From Phallusia mammillata (lineage: Eukaryota > Chordata > Ascidiacea > Phlebobranchia > Ascidiidae), in assembly GCA_003260075.1 (NCBI GenBank), contig QLIY01000261.1, forward strand, positions 62,001 to 126,000: a stretch of DNA of 64,000 nucleotides. Direction: 5' to 3'. This document shows, piece after piece, positions 1 to 13,600 of the stretch. Under the pieces are notes generated by a model that saw only the letters and a program-made list of their open reading frames with translations, ran no database searches and was not told the DNA's origin. A program made the position numbers and the translations under genes. The stretch's first letter is position 1. Each line of letters begins with the position of its first letter.

Positions 1-1632
1 GCGACTTTCAGGTGCAGTCCTGTAAAGGTTTGTCAAGTGGTGCAAATGGGAGAAGAAATGTATTGACAAGAACACAATACAAGGTGTGAGTGGTTGCCGA
101 AGTAATGGGACATCCTGACGACTTGATCTTTACACATTTAGCTCACAATAGTTTTTTTTAATGTTTTTTTGTTTGATTTCATACTTTTATATCACAAAAA
201 TTAGCAAAAATGGAAGGATGTCATGCTGGCAATTCCCATCCTGCGAAAGAAGAAAAATCCTAAGTAACACATTTTCATTTGTCATACATTTCTTGGATTT
301 TGTCGATATTTGTTGTGACCATCATTAACAAACCCTTTACATTGCTTTTGATCATAGATGGATTTTTACGAGCTGTTCGCTTTGCGCGCTGCGGAGCTGT
401 AAGTTGTTTGCTTGACAATAATCAAAACTTCGTCTACGTATGTGAACCGCTTGAGCTCAATGCGTTGTGCTCGATCGGCGGCTTCTTTATAGTTCGGTGC
501 ATTGATACTGCTGACTGTTGAGTGCCGAAACATTGTTTGCATTGGACGTTGCTGGCATTAAGTGCAATGGAGCAAACGTCGCCAGCAGACTGTGTTGTTT
601 TTTGAGTTTATAAACCGCTATGGTTTGGCTTAAGTGCGGTAAAGTTAGCAAATACATTCAGTACATTTTCGTTTGTTGTTATGTTAAGGCAAGATTCAAA
701 AAAGTGTCTAAGTGGCAGCATAATATTTGTCGATTCATGGAAATAGATATTATGTGAAACAAACAACCGCAAATGGTTACAAACGTATAGAACGAAAGGG
801 ATGGTGTCTTATTTAGGCAAGGTGCAGTTATACAAATCTAAACTGTCAGAAATGTTATGTACACACTGTCAGAAATAAGTCTCACAAAAATATGAAAAAC
901 AAACTGAAACTAAATGTGTACAGAAATAATCACCATAAATATAAATTTTATGAAAACAACACAGTGTTAGTAATTTGCCACCCTGTATAGGCATATGCTT
1001 TTTTTTGGTTTGGTTAAATTTTTGCCAATAGGCATGTATATAAGGCTCTTTTTGTTTCCGTTTAATGCTGATGTAGAATTAAATTCCAAGCAATATTTGA
1101 TTGTGATTGCTTATTTAATATTTGTTTTTCATCAAACTAAGTTTTCTATATATGTTTCAGGTACATATATTGCTCTTGCTTATTTTTTATTTATTCTCCT
1201 TATCCGTGTTTTTTTGTGTGTATTCAATGTCTTTAATGTTGTTTCAAAGCTGTGTTTTTGATTGTTACTTATACCCTAGCGGTGTTTGCTTGGGTTGTTC
1301 ACGAATATTATTATGTTGAAGTGCTAATTTGCTTTAAAATCACCACATTTGCACTGAAACAGATTTTATGATTTTACACTATCAGTGAGGTAGATTGCCA
1401 TGGTTTTGTTGAAGGGTAAATGTGTACACCATGTTGTTGCACTGAATTTTGAAAAGTGAATGTTTTTTATTTGTTGACAAACTATTGTTGAACATTGAAA
1501 TATTGCATGATGCTTTTTCTAACAAGTAAACAAGATATATTTTCAAAATTTATTAGACAATAGCTTCTTTGAATGTTTGTGTGCTGAAAAGACTACAGCC
1601 CTTGTGGCTTACTCCATGCTCTTGATTGCAAT
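1..1632. other. Upstream non-coding region of FNDC3
   Basis: No coding exon that I recognise. The stretch is AT-rich except for about 360-600, where CpG dinucleotides cluster. That patch could be the promoter or an untranslated first exon of the gene downstream, but I see no TATA box or splice pair that settles it. Short open frames here have no recognisable similarity. Confidence 0.4.
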
Positions 1633-4600
1633 ATGCCTGTGCCAACAATGGAAAATAGCAATGTAGCAACTAATAGAACACCTGAATATGATCACCACCT
1701 GCAGCGCTCTGAAGGATTGTGCCACACAAATGAACGTGTATATGATAGAGAAAATCCATCATCTGAGGTAAATATAGCATAAATGATAAAAAACATTCCA
1801 GCAACAGACATACTATGTAATAGCATACTTGTGTTAATTTAGTAAAAGTTAATAAAAGATGAAACAACATCATACATTTTAAGTACATTTGCATGATTTT
1901 TATAATTTCCCCTGCAGCCTGCAGGTAATGCATTTTTTAGCATTTTTGCAACACTTTAGTACAATAAGGACTAAAATAGATATCGGTATTGATTGGACAT
2001 ATTTAACACTTCCAATTGATGATTTGGACTTCAAAGTTTAGATAGTAAATTGTAAAACTGTTTAGGATAACGTTCTGCATTTGTCGGTCAAACACCTCCC
2101 TACAAACGTACATATTGCATTACTGCGCACATGCCCCAATCGATACAAGGCTACCAACGGTAAACAATGGTCAATGGTACATCTGTGTTCTCGTCTCACG
2201 GCGCCCGTTCGCACCCAATGATCGCCCGGTTTCCGGTGAGGTCGATCCTACTTGCAAAGTTGACACGCTCATCTTCAGTGGTTAGCTAGGCAAAGTGGGT
2301 AGACAGACTCTTTTAGACGACGAACCGTGCTTCCTCCCTTAGCTTTCTGTGTTGTTTCATTCATTGTGGCGAGAGGGACAAGTGCAGGGCAGCCGGGCCT
2401 CCAACATTCCGACTTTATGATTGGCAAAAATCAGAAAAGAAAAAACCCGCAATCCTAGTGAAAGGAGGCTGTTGTTTCAGTCAGCTGTTTTCAGTGGGTT
2501 ATCAGAGAAAGAAATCATTGCTAACGCGAGGGATTTAAAACTAAAACTTAACATGGCTCATATACAACGATTTTTTACGATGTTAGTATCTCTGAACAGT
2601 TTAGGTTCTATACACTGGGGGGGGGGAAGAAAGAAATCATTGCTAACGCGAGGGATTTAAAACTAAAACTTAATATGGTTCATATACAAGGATTTTTTAC
2701 GATGTTAGTATCTCTGAACAGTTTAGGTTCTATACACTCGATGACGTATTACTTGTACTTACGGTGTGTGTCTAAAACTTAACGAAGGTCTCTGTAAAAA
2801 ATGTTATGTTTGTCTGTGCAGTAGATAGTTTTTTTGTGACGTTTATCCAAAATGCGGACAGAGAGACCGCCGAGTGCCGGGGGGGGGGGGGCTACAGCTG
2901 TACAGTAAATAGCTCGATTTAAAGAACATGACGGCACTTTGCATGTTGTTGAAATAAATTTCTTTGCCTCCGGTGTTTCATTGAATTGTCGGCGTAAAGA
3001 CTGAAATAAAGGTATTTTGTCGTCGCAAGAATACTGTACCTAAGCCAGTACATCACTTTCAGATTTTTTGGGGGGGATTTTCAACACCTAACCATTTGTC
3101 TGGTAACGGTATGGAATGCAGCAATATGGGTAAAAAAATGAGAAATCCACTCTAGCTTTGCATGCATCGATTGTTGGTTCGTGCGAGGTCGGTTGCATTT
3201 TAAGTGTCGCACTTCGCGCCGTATGACGTAAATGCGCTTCCAACATGAATCGGTTCAATTTTTCATGAGCCTGGTAGCTTCGCCTTGCGCACAGAATTTT
3301 CATTTGCCAAACTAACAGATAAAGTGCGAGGGCATCTTTTGCGTCAAACTCGTAATCGGCAAACCTGGGTAAAATGTATTCAAATGCAAACTGTTCACAA
3401 GATGCATATTTTCCATCACAATTCTGCATTGCCCCGTCCCGGTGGTCTTGAACTCTTGCCAGTCACGTTTCTATCCTGTCTGGTCATGTCTAGCGGCGCT
3501 TTCGCTTCTAAATTCATTGCATTTATGGACATTTGGTAACTCGTGACCTGTTCGGTGTGATTCCGTTTAGTAGCCTCGTTTACATATATCAGATAATTTT
3601 GTGATATATTTTAAATATCTCTGTTCGAGGACATGGTAATTTCTTCAACAAACTTCAACAAAGTTTTTGGAATGACTATAGCCTGAACAAGATGTTTTTA
3701 TATCATACACATACCGGGCGGTAAGGTCGTGGCAGTCACTTGTAAGGCGGAACGAGACTCAGAGCCACTGCACTGGCGTTTACCTGCATGCTCTGTCAAA
3801 TCTAGGTCACACGTCACACAGTTCATCCGTTCACACATGAACAGTGTTTCGCAGCGGCAGGTTTTTGTACCAAACTCAGTGTCCAATTGCAATGCATTGG
3901 TATAAAGGTCTTGCGCACCGCGAGTGACACTGGTCGTTTCAGCGTGATTTGTACACGTGTTAGTTTGATCAATCCTCCACACAGTACTGTGATTTGAATG
4001 GAACCGTCCAATCGTTTCCGGTGTGTTGTGTATGGTATTCGGCTCATAGTGACTGTTCATTCCGAGCGCACAGTACAGAGCGTCCCGTTGGTATTTTGCA
4101 GTGTTGTGGTTCCCAGATTTTTCGTAGCGGCGAGGCTGATGCGCGTGAATTTCGCAAGACACTCGCTGGTACGCCTAAAAGCTGTTTATCAATGTGCCTC
4201 AGAGCAGAGCCTAGAATTCTCGACGGGCGGGCTTTTCCTACATCGCTAAAGCGTCTGGCCGTCTTTGCCAAGTGCCAGTTCCTGTTTTTGTGTTTCTCGC
4301 CGTAGACGTCGAGAACTTGAAGGGCTTTAATAAAGGCAACAAGTAGGCATTTTGCGAGTTACGATCTGATACCAACACACGGAGAAGAGTTGTCCCATGT
4401 GACATCGACTGTAGTCAGATAGCGAATGGGTGAGAAAATATATTGCGGTTTCTTTTTGGCTCAGAATCAGGTACTTTTAACAAGACACGCAATTGCCACG
4501 TAACGCGGTAATGTGCGATGATTTCGGTCCCGTTTTCGCAGTATGCCTTAGCTCGTGTGTTTTATTTGTGCAGTTTTAGGTGATGGAAATTGTAAAATTT

Positions 4601-7600
4601 ACATTTTAAAGAAAAATATTTTGTTGATGATGTATTGAAAAAGGATTTAAGAAAAAAAAAATTGGTTGAAAAAAAGAACAAAAATTTTACAGAACAAAGG
4701 TTCATGTTAAATTGATTTTTGTTTTAAAAATAGGAAAGTTATGTTGTTGTTAGAAAAAACTGTATGTTGTGTTGGTGTTTAAACTTTGATAAGTTATCAT
4801 GATGGTGTTTTTACCACAAGACACTGCTTTGTATAATGAACCACACCTGGACTACTTGGATGACTTTAAGGGGCCCCAGACAATGCATGAACATTTCATT
4901 CCAGGGGTTAATGGGATGCAAATGCATATTCCACCACAGCCGGTAATAACTAATTTTGCTCTTAAATTTTAGGGGACAAATTGTGTTTGCTACATTATAT
5001 ATCATGAACTATTCAATTTTTGCGCTATATAATTTTTTTGCAAATATTTAGCATATCTTCATTTAAAATTTCACACCTGGTAGAAATATTTATAGCGGTG
5101 TTTTATCAGTTAAACCTATATTGGCATAAGTTGAAGTTTGTTAAAGAATTCTTGCAGAGAAAAAAGTTTGTCCAGTTGAACACACTATCCAATATTTATT
5201 TTTGTTTGTGACACCGTTTTGTGATTATGAATGTTATATGCTTCTTTTTTAGAATGTGATACTTGTACAAGTCAACCCAGGTGAGACCTTCACAATACAA
5301 GATGATGGCTCATACAGGAGCATTCCAGGTAAAAGTTTTGCATGGTCAACCTGTGTTATACCAGCAGCTTGTCGTAATTAAATGCAATGTTTTACACCAA
5401 CATCAGAGTTTTTATCTTGGATTATATTTTTTCCTAGGCCCAGCCCAAGTGCCAATGGTATTTAACAATGGAGCCATACCCACTATCAATGTTCCACCCG
5501 GTTATATTTCCCAAGTGATTGAAGAAAATGGTGTTCGAAAGGTTGTTGTATTGCCAAGCACCAGCACTCCTGGTTTGGATTCCCCAAATACCATACTAGC
5601 CCACCATGCCTACCATCAACCTCACCTTCCCTTCCACAGTTTCATTCAGTCACCTGTTCAACCTGCAATATTTCAACATTCTGTAAGTACAGTTAGTGCT
5701 TGCTTAACACAAACCATCAATTCTTGTTCATGGGTGTGATAAACTTTTGTGTTAAGCATTGGTGTAAAAAATTTGTCAACACATCTTTGCAATAGAATCT
5801 TTGTAGGCCATTGGTAAACCTAAAACAAAATTGTTAAATCTACAAGAAATTTGAATAACAAGCACTCAAGCAGATGGTGCTTTTCCTCGACCACCCCTGT
5901 CCTCATGTTTATTTTAGTGTATGTCTCACCACATCTTGATTCATTGATCGAATATAAAGCACACAATTTTTGTGGAAAACACTTGTAGTCTGTAAAAACT
6001 TTGAGTTTGTAACTTTTATAGTGCCTTTATTCAACCCTTAAACAAACTAATCAGTATTGGAAAAGTTTTGATAGTTTCTAATTTTTATTTTCATCTATCT
6101 CCTCTGCCTTAGATGATTCCTTCTCGGCCAGATGGAAGTATGCAGTTTGCACCCCCTATTGCAGCGTATTTTCCAGATGAAAATCATCCAACTGGTATGA
6201 AAAAATGCAGCATGTTGACATACTTAGCAAAACTAATAATTAACTTGGGTTGCAAATTAAATTTACCTGTGTGTGTGTTTTAGTCAAGAGTTTCAACCCA
6301 GAGCAGCCAGTGTGTCTCCAGTGTGGAACTATTGCAGACAGTCTGTGTATCATACAACAAGCAGAAATGTACCCTGATCTAGTCTTTAGCATATCCAATG
6401 ACAGTGACGAGTTCGTTCAAAGTTTAGACAATGCTGCCCCTTTTTCCTACTGTAAACACAGAAGTGAACAGAACACCACAGTTGGTGTGCAAGTCAATAT
6501 GTACAAAGATGAAAATGGAGACCCTAGTATGTATTCAACTAGAATAAAGAACGCTTACTGACTAGCTAAGTTACAGTTTTATACTGAATAAAGTGTTTGT
6601 TATGATGTGGTCATGAATGTGAATGAATGATGTGTGCGTGTTACACTTGTGAAGGGTTTTGTTGAAGTGCTTTCATAATGTTCAGTGGAGCATTGGATTG
6701 GTACACGTAGCCTTGTTAGCTTAGTCAAAAGATTCTTAATCAGCTGTGTGTGTTGGGCAGTTTCAGAAATTGAATAATTATTCAAGATTATAATCTTCAT
6801 AAAGTGGTTTGTGTAAACTGATCAGTTGTACAACTAACAGGATTAAAAAGTTATCAGGTAACTCAAATGCAATAAAGTTGACATGGTTATTCAGTTAGAA
6901 CTAAAACAGTCATCAGAGAACTGCCTGTGATACACCAATGGTGCGTTTTGTCAGTGGCTTTCATGGGGTATAAGTAAATGATAAAGGTGTTACATTCTGT
7001 TTCAGTTACACATTGTTTTGTTAAGCTAAAAAGTGTTTTTGAGGGAGTCTAGGACCTTAAATTACTGATTTTGCACTACAGGTTTTGTTATATATGTAAA
7101 AACAGCTGCTTATAGGTGTACTTTTGTCATTTAGGTCTGTCAGATTCTTCCGTGAGCTCGCCCAACAATAGTACACATTCCATAAACAACCCACCTATGC
7201 ATTCTGGCTCACCTCTGCCCAATAGCCTTTCAACGGCTGAAAGGATGTCAAAAAAACTACAAGAAAGACAGCAAAGAAATCAACCTCCCAAAAACTCTCC
7301 TGAATCATCATCATCACTTACATCTTCACCTTCTTCCTCTTCATCATTTGTTCCATCCCAAAGTGCAAGTCCTGACTCTCATAATATGCCATTCTCAAAT
7401 GGACATCCGCAAAACACTTCTTTTATTAACTTGAGCCCAGAGCACATTGGCCAGCACCATATAGCTCATTTTACTATACCAAATCGACAAACTTTTCCTG
7501 TTTTTCCGAAGAACATGCAACTTATTACGGATAGGGTAAAACTGGCTGAAAATGATCACCAAACTTCCAATGATGTCAAAGGAACAAGTCAATCTGAAGG

Positions 7601-10600
7601 TAAGACATACAATTTACACCTGAATTTTATTGTCTACCAGGTTAATATACTACCGTAGTGTTTTACATAAAGTGTGCTTTAAATCAGTACAACATTGGTT
7701 GTAATGTGAAATTTTAGAAGGATTTTAAGAGCCGACACTATTATATGTTTGTAACTCATGTAGGCTTCATACATAGGTGCGCTATAGTAAAATGCTGACC
7801 CTTCAGACTGAAACCTTCAGTACATTTTGCTTTGTTAATGATACAAAACAAACATTGTGGCCATTTTTCATAACACACCACACTGTTTTATCATGTTAAA
7901 TAAAAAATAATTTTGGATTAGGTCTTGTGTAAGGGAAACCAAGTTGCTTGTCTGAATTCCAGACATATTTCTTTCCAAACAAAGGGGTCAAGTAAAGTGG
8001 CATTTGGACCCAAGATGCCTTTTAAAGCCACCAAGGCTGGCTTATGTAATGTGTGTGATAATGATGTATTGCTCATTGACAAATGTCTGGCTACTTCAGA
8101 CCAAAACTCACCTTTTCTACATCAACAGTGTAAAATAAATGATAATTATTGTTATAGGTGGCTGTTCAACACTCTCTGACCTCCTAAGCAGCATATCTAA
8201 ACCTACGGTAAGAACACACAAAATGCTATATTCCTAAGTGTCAATGATTCAGTTGATATGGATTTTGTTTAGGTTTTGGATCTTAAACCAAGAAAGGTCC
8301 ACCTGGTTTGGCCTCAACTTACTACTCAAAGTCGAAATGTGACAGATGAATTACAAAACTCACTTGACTCCAAGGTCATTAACTTTGAGCTGATGCTGTC
8401 ATGTCAAAAAAAGAGTCCAGGCAAATTTGAAGTTGTTTATAGGTTAGTTTTTCTATCGTTTACATGGTTGTTAAAACATTTTGTTACATACAAATTTTAT
8501 ATTTTTAGTGGGCTAAATAGATTCTACCAGTTGACAGACTTACGGCCTGCAACAGACTATTGTGCCAAGTAAGCACTATGTACAAATTGCTTTGTTTTAA
8601 TGTGTGATGTGTCGAAACTTTACAATTGGTGGAAGGATTGTATCTTATTGCACTGTGATATATAATTGATTACTGATGTGTTCGTTGTACCCATGGTATA
8701 ACAGACAATTTCCTACCTAGCTTCTGTCAATTGATGCCATTGATAGCATATGCTTACTCTGTTTCAAAACTGCATGTATTCTGCCAGGGTGCTTGCTATG
8801 TGTGATGCACATAAAGGTCAGCCATCAGAGTTGTTGACATTCCATACACCCAGTTGTGAACCCGATACACCTGCCCCTCCAAAACTTTCAAGTCGGACAA
8901 AAAATAACATTCTATTAAAATGGGTGGTGAGTCAGTATGTTATATCATGCTAGCTATGAATTTATTTAGAAAGCCCCTTGAGTTTTTAACACATAGCTCT
9001 CCATAGCAACACCGTATTAGTTGTTTGCCCCATGACTCAACCCACTTTTACGTAGTGGGCAGTGCTCCTCCGCTATTCAAGTAAAACTGAACAAATTGTT
9101 GGTGACCAAACTTGGTTTTTCTGCCACCATGTTGGCTTCCTTAATGTTATTGGCCAAGCTTTGATTACAGAGCATGCATTTGTGTCACTTAAGATTGTGG
9201 CAGGAAATGAACATTGCTGTGCAAGTACTTCCTAACTGGATGTTTTGTACGTCATTTGAAACTTGAAAGCTTTATATTTAGTTTTTATCAACTGCTGAAT
9301 GGTTTTGTTACATGTTTGTCCAACTTCAGGGGATAAACATAAGAAAGCAAAAAAAAAACTTATATTTTTTGTTGGCAAAAAAAATCACAACAAAACTTGC
9401 TGTTTACCATAATACTGTTTACCATAATGTTTGTGTAAACAAATGACTGCATACCACAAAAACCAAAACAATTGATTTTCAAACAGCATTGTTTCCAGTT
9501 TAACAATCAATCTATTTTTAATGGTAGTAATATAACTGTGAGGTATTGTGTTCTTACACGGCAATGCAAATTCAGGCACCTGCTGATAATGGTGAAAAAA
9601 TTGTCAAATATCATTTGGAATGGGATGAAGGAAATCATGGCAGTGGCTTTCAACTTCTGTTTAGCAGTTCACAAAAGCAGTACAAAGTAACAAAACTATC
9701 TCCTGCACATTCTTACAAATTTCGACTTGCAGCAGAAAACAAGATTGGAACAAGGTAGATTTGTGTGTAGTTTACGTCGTTAAAAATTATGCAGATATTT
9801 AATATTATAATTGTTGATAAATGCAAAAGCCTGCCCTTTTGTAACAAAATATTGAAAGGCTGCTTTGGTTAATTTGTTGCTTTTATGAACTGTAAGTCTG
9901 CATTATAAATGACCAATTCTGCAAAAGACTTGTCTGGTGTAGCAAAATTTAGATGCTAGTGGCAAAGTCCTAAGACTCTAGATTAGTGGTTCCCAACATT
10001 TTTTGATACTATCTAAAGATTTAAAACATTTTGTTCATACCTTGTTGCAAATTAGTTGAACAAACATCCTTTAGGGTTGACTTTATATGTCTGATTCTGA
10101 GCTGCTTTTAAGAAAACAGTTTGTTTTGGCCCACATCACACCCAACCAAGGTTGTATGATTAAGTACAATGACAACTGTTCTAAACCACATTTGTATCAA
10201 AATTAATTCTAAAAAGGTATTCGGAATTGTTATACTTTCAACTGTGGATCGTAACATCAATGCAACATATAAATATTGAATAACATAAAACTATTGTGGT
10301 CTTTCTGGTCTATTCAAGATATCACAATAAGCAGTGTAAAAATGTACATGGTAACAGTTACTTTGTTAGTGTAAAGAGACTGAACTTGATGCGACTATTC
10401 AAGTCAAATTCCCTCCCTAAAGTCTCCCCGTTGGTAACCAATGGTAGAGAAGTAGTTCTTGGTTTGTCACTGCTCAAAATGAATGATCATATGTCACGTG
10501 TCAGGCGTCAAGCATCGAGCATTGATTGCCTCCGTCGATTGACTTTGCCTAACAGTAGCTCCACTTGCACCACTGGAGGTGCCGGGTTGACATTTGCCAG

Positions 10601-13600
10601 AAGTGCTTTTAACGACGTGCGCCGTTCTATTTTCATTTGCCAGTGGCTGGAGTACGGAAGTTTGTTATCAGACCGCGGGAACTGTTCCTACCAGCCCCGA
10701 AGCTCCCAGACTTGTAAAGGCTACTGTGAAAAGCTTATCACTGCAGTGGTTACGCGCAAGCGGTGACGTCACTTCGTTTACCCTTGAAATGGATGAGTCC
10801 GCAGGTTACGGATTCCGACCAATCTATAATGGCCTCGATACAAAGTTTACTGTCAAGAATTTACGCCGGAGTTACCACTACCGATTCCGGGTAAGCCCCC
10901 TGTAAAATACAAACCATGTTTTTTGACCTTTGGCACAATTTTGTTCAGTGACGCCATTTCTCTAGTCGTTGTCTTAGAGATTACTGGCCAGATTTTCTTT
11001 TTTTAGATGTGAAAAACACGAAAAAACGTTGGCATAGTTTTGTTGGCTCAGAAGCAACTATAATACAACATTGTGTTTGGTTTATGGGACAAAACAGCAC
11101 TAATGTTTTTGCACATTGATGTTTTTGTAACCATTTTTTTCGCATTTTAGTTGTGTTGCCACAACAACGAAGGCAAGGGTAAGTGGAGCAGCGTGGTATC
11201 TTTTCTCACTTGCCCAGACAAACCTCAAGCACCAGGCAAACCCAAAGTCAAAGGCATCGTTCACGCCAAATTCTTTAAGCTAACCTGGGGTAAGTCTGTG
11301 CAAAACTTAACACATTGATTCTGCTCTTGACACATAGTCCAAATTAACTCATTAATTTTTTCAAGTACCACTTCTGGCTTTAACTAGTTTTGTATTTTAC
11401 GGTTTTGTCTTCCATTATCAGTTATGACTATTTTTTATATTGTCAATTTAAATCTGGATTATTTATAAATTATGACAAGCAATATTGAAATTTTACATTT
11501 TGAAATATAATTTCAAGACACTTTTCCGCGGCAGTCAATAGTCGCACTTGGATATGCGCCGATGGTAGCTTCACCATTTTTATATTGTGTGATACGAAGC
11601 AGTGTCCCGAGCTCTCAACATTCAACGTTCTTGGGCAAAAGGAACACTAGCAGTTATGGTCCATGCGTGTAACACGTATATGCTTTGTACAGATGCCCCC
11701 AACGACGATGGTGGATCAGATGTTCAATTTTACACCATGGAAATGTCACGTGAGCGAAATCGTCCAATGAAAGTAATTTACACTGGAGCTGACCAGGAAT
11801 GTCTTGTGGAAGACCTCGAACCAGGTAAACCAAATATAATGTGCTTGTAAAATGCCCCTTTCTGTACGGATGCCATAGCCCAGGGGTCGGCAACCTTTTT
11901 TACACTGCGGACCGTTTTTGAAACTGAAATTTTATCGCGGACCGGCCTTCAAAAATACTACAAATAGTCAGGTTAAAAAAGCATAAATTAGGTTATCATC
12001 CCTGGAAAGCACGGGCAAAATGTTTCGAAGCACCTGACCTGAAAACGTATACGGCCCGGTAACAAACTCCTCGCGGACCGGCACCGGGCCGCGGACCGGC
12101 GGTTGCCGACCACTNCGGTACCGGGCCGCGGACCGGCGTTTGCCGACCACTGCCATAGCCCACAAATTGCATAGAAGGCATCGAATCTAACCGCTTGTAA
12201 ATGCTCGAAATAACCAGACCACTTATATTGGATGTGTGACTGTATAAGTCGCGCATTATATGAGCATAGAGATCTGCCAGAATCTTTTCGCTTTCTGCGT
12301 CAAACACTACGCTCAGAACTGACTTCGTGACTCAATCACGTGCAAACCCAAGCGTTTTTGGACACGCGAACCGAAATTAATTTTCCGAGGCTACTAGTTT
12401 CTCGGGTTCACGACCGTGTTTGTTTCAGGTCACACCTATAGACTTCGCGTCTTCTGCTCAACAGCGGGCGGAGCGAGCCTTCCTTCCGAAGTTGCCATGG
12501 TAACGACGCCGCCAGTTATCTCAGGTGCCTGTGACGCCCCGATGATCGCGCTACGTCCAAAACCAACATGTCTCACTGTTAAGTGGGGTGAGTAGAGAAA
12601 ATTCGCTTTGTTTAAACTATTAACGATCCACAGTAACTTGTACGACTTTGCACGTTGTTTGCTGACAAGATTTGTGGCATAGAGTGCAGCAATGATGTGT
12701 AGAGAAAGGTTAACTGATCTATTTTACATGTTAACGGAATTTTAACCTCTACAATTTACTACACATAGCGCTTAGTAAAACTGCTTTAAGTGTAAAAAAA
12801 ATAACACCCGCCTAATTGTCGCGAACCTTTGGCCTCAAACCTGTTTTGGCAGCGACATACTGCAAGCCACAGGAATTCAGGCTCGAGATAGGGCGTGTTT
12901 ACTTGCGCACTTGTCGGTGGCTGATTTGTGCTTCCGCTCTGTCTGGCGGCAACTCACTGTGTGACACATGCTGTGCAGATGTCTGCTAGCCTCGGATGTC
13001 GGTGACATTCGCTGTGCCTTTTTCGGTCTCAAGTTGAACTTCTTATTACATTTTCCCTCATCAGTTTTCTTGCAGTATAACACTTTTTTATTACTTTCGA
13101 TCGTATACGCACCGATTACTATGTATTTTTTTTAAATGCCTTTTGTGCAAAAATTTAAAGCGGTCCACGTACATTTTAACCTTCTGAAATATTTTTGACA
13201 ACAATACCAATAAAATATCGCGTTCAACTGGCGTGAAAACGGAGTTTTAATGTAGCCATCTTTTCCCGGAAATCTGTTTTTAGCATCAGTTGAGTGTGCA
13301 TAATGTTGTCATGCATTACTGTATCTCGCAGATTCTCCACAATACGCCGGTGGTACGAGCGTCTCTCATTACGAAGTCAGCTGTAAGCCCAGCGGCGATC
13401 CGACAGTCGAGGGGACGGCACCGGTCATCGCGTACAAGGGCGCTGAACGCGAATGCACAGTTGGAGGTCTGAGGCCCGGCACCCAGTATGATTTTCAAGT
13501 GCGCCCGATAAACAAAGTTGGGGTAGGTACACGGCTTGGTCAACATTCTTTTCTATACTTCAAAGCGGCTGTGTTTGTTTTTGCGCGACCTCATGGTCTG

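Noticed and set aside
3088..4305. Cluster of overlapping open frames on both strands
   Set aside because: Explained by higher GC content giving fewer stops; no recognisable domain and no consistent splice sites.
7925..8179. 84-codon open frame between FNDC3 exons
   Set aside because: Frame disagrees with exon 8158-8207 and with the incoming phase; considered intron.
10296..10766. 156-codon open frame overlapping FNDC3 exon 10644-10890
   Set aside because: Out of frame with the FN3 reading, which is conserved and in phase with the neighbouring exons.
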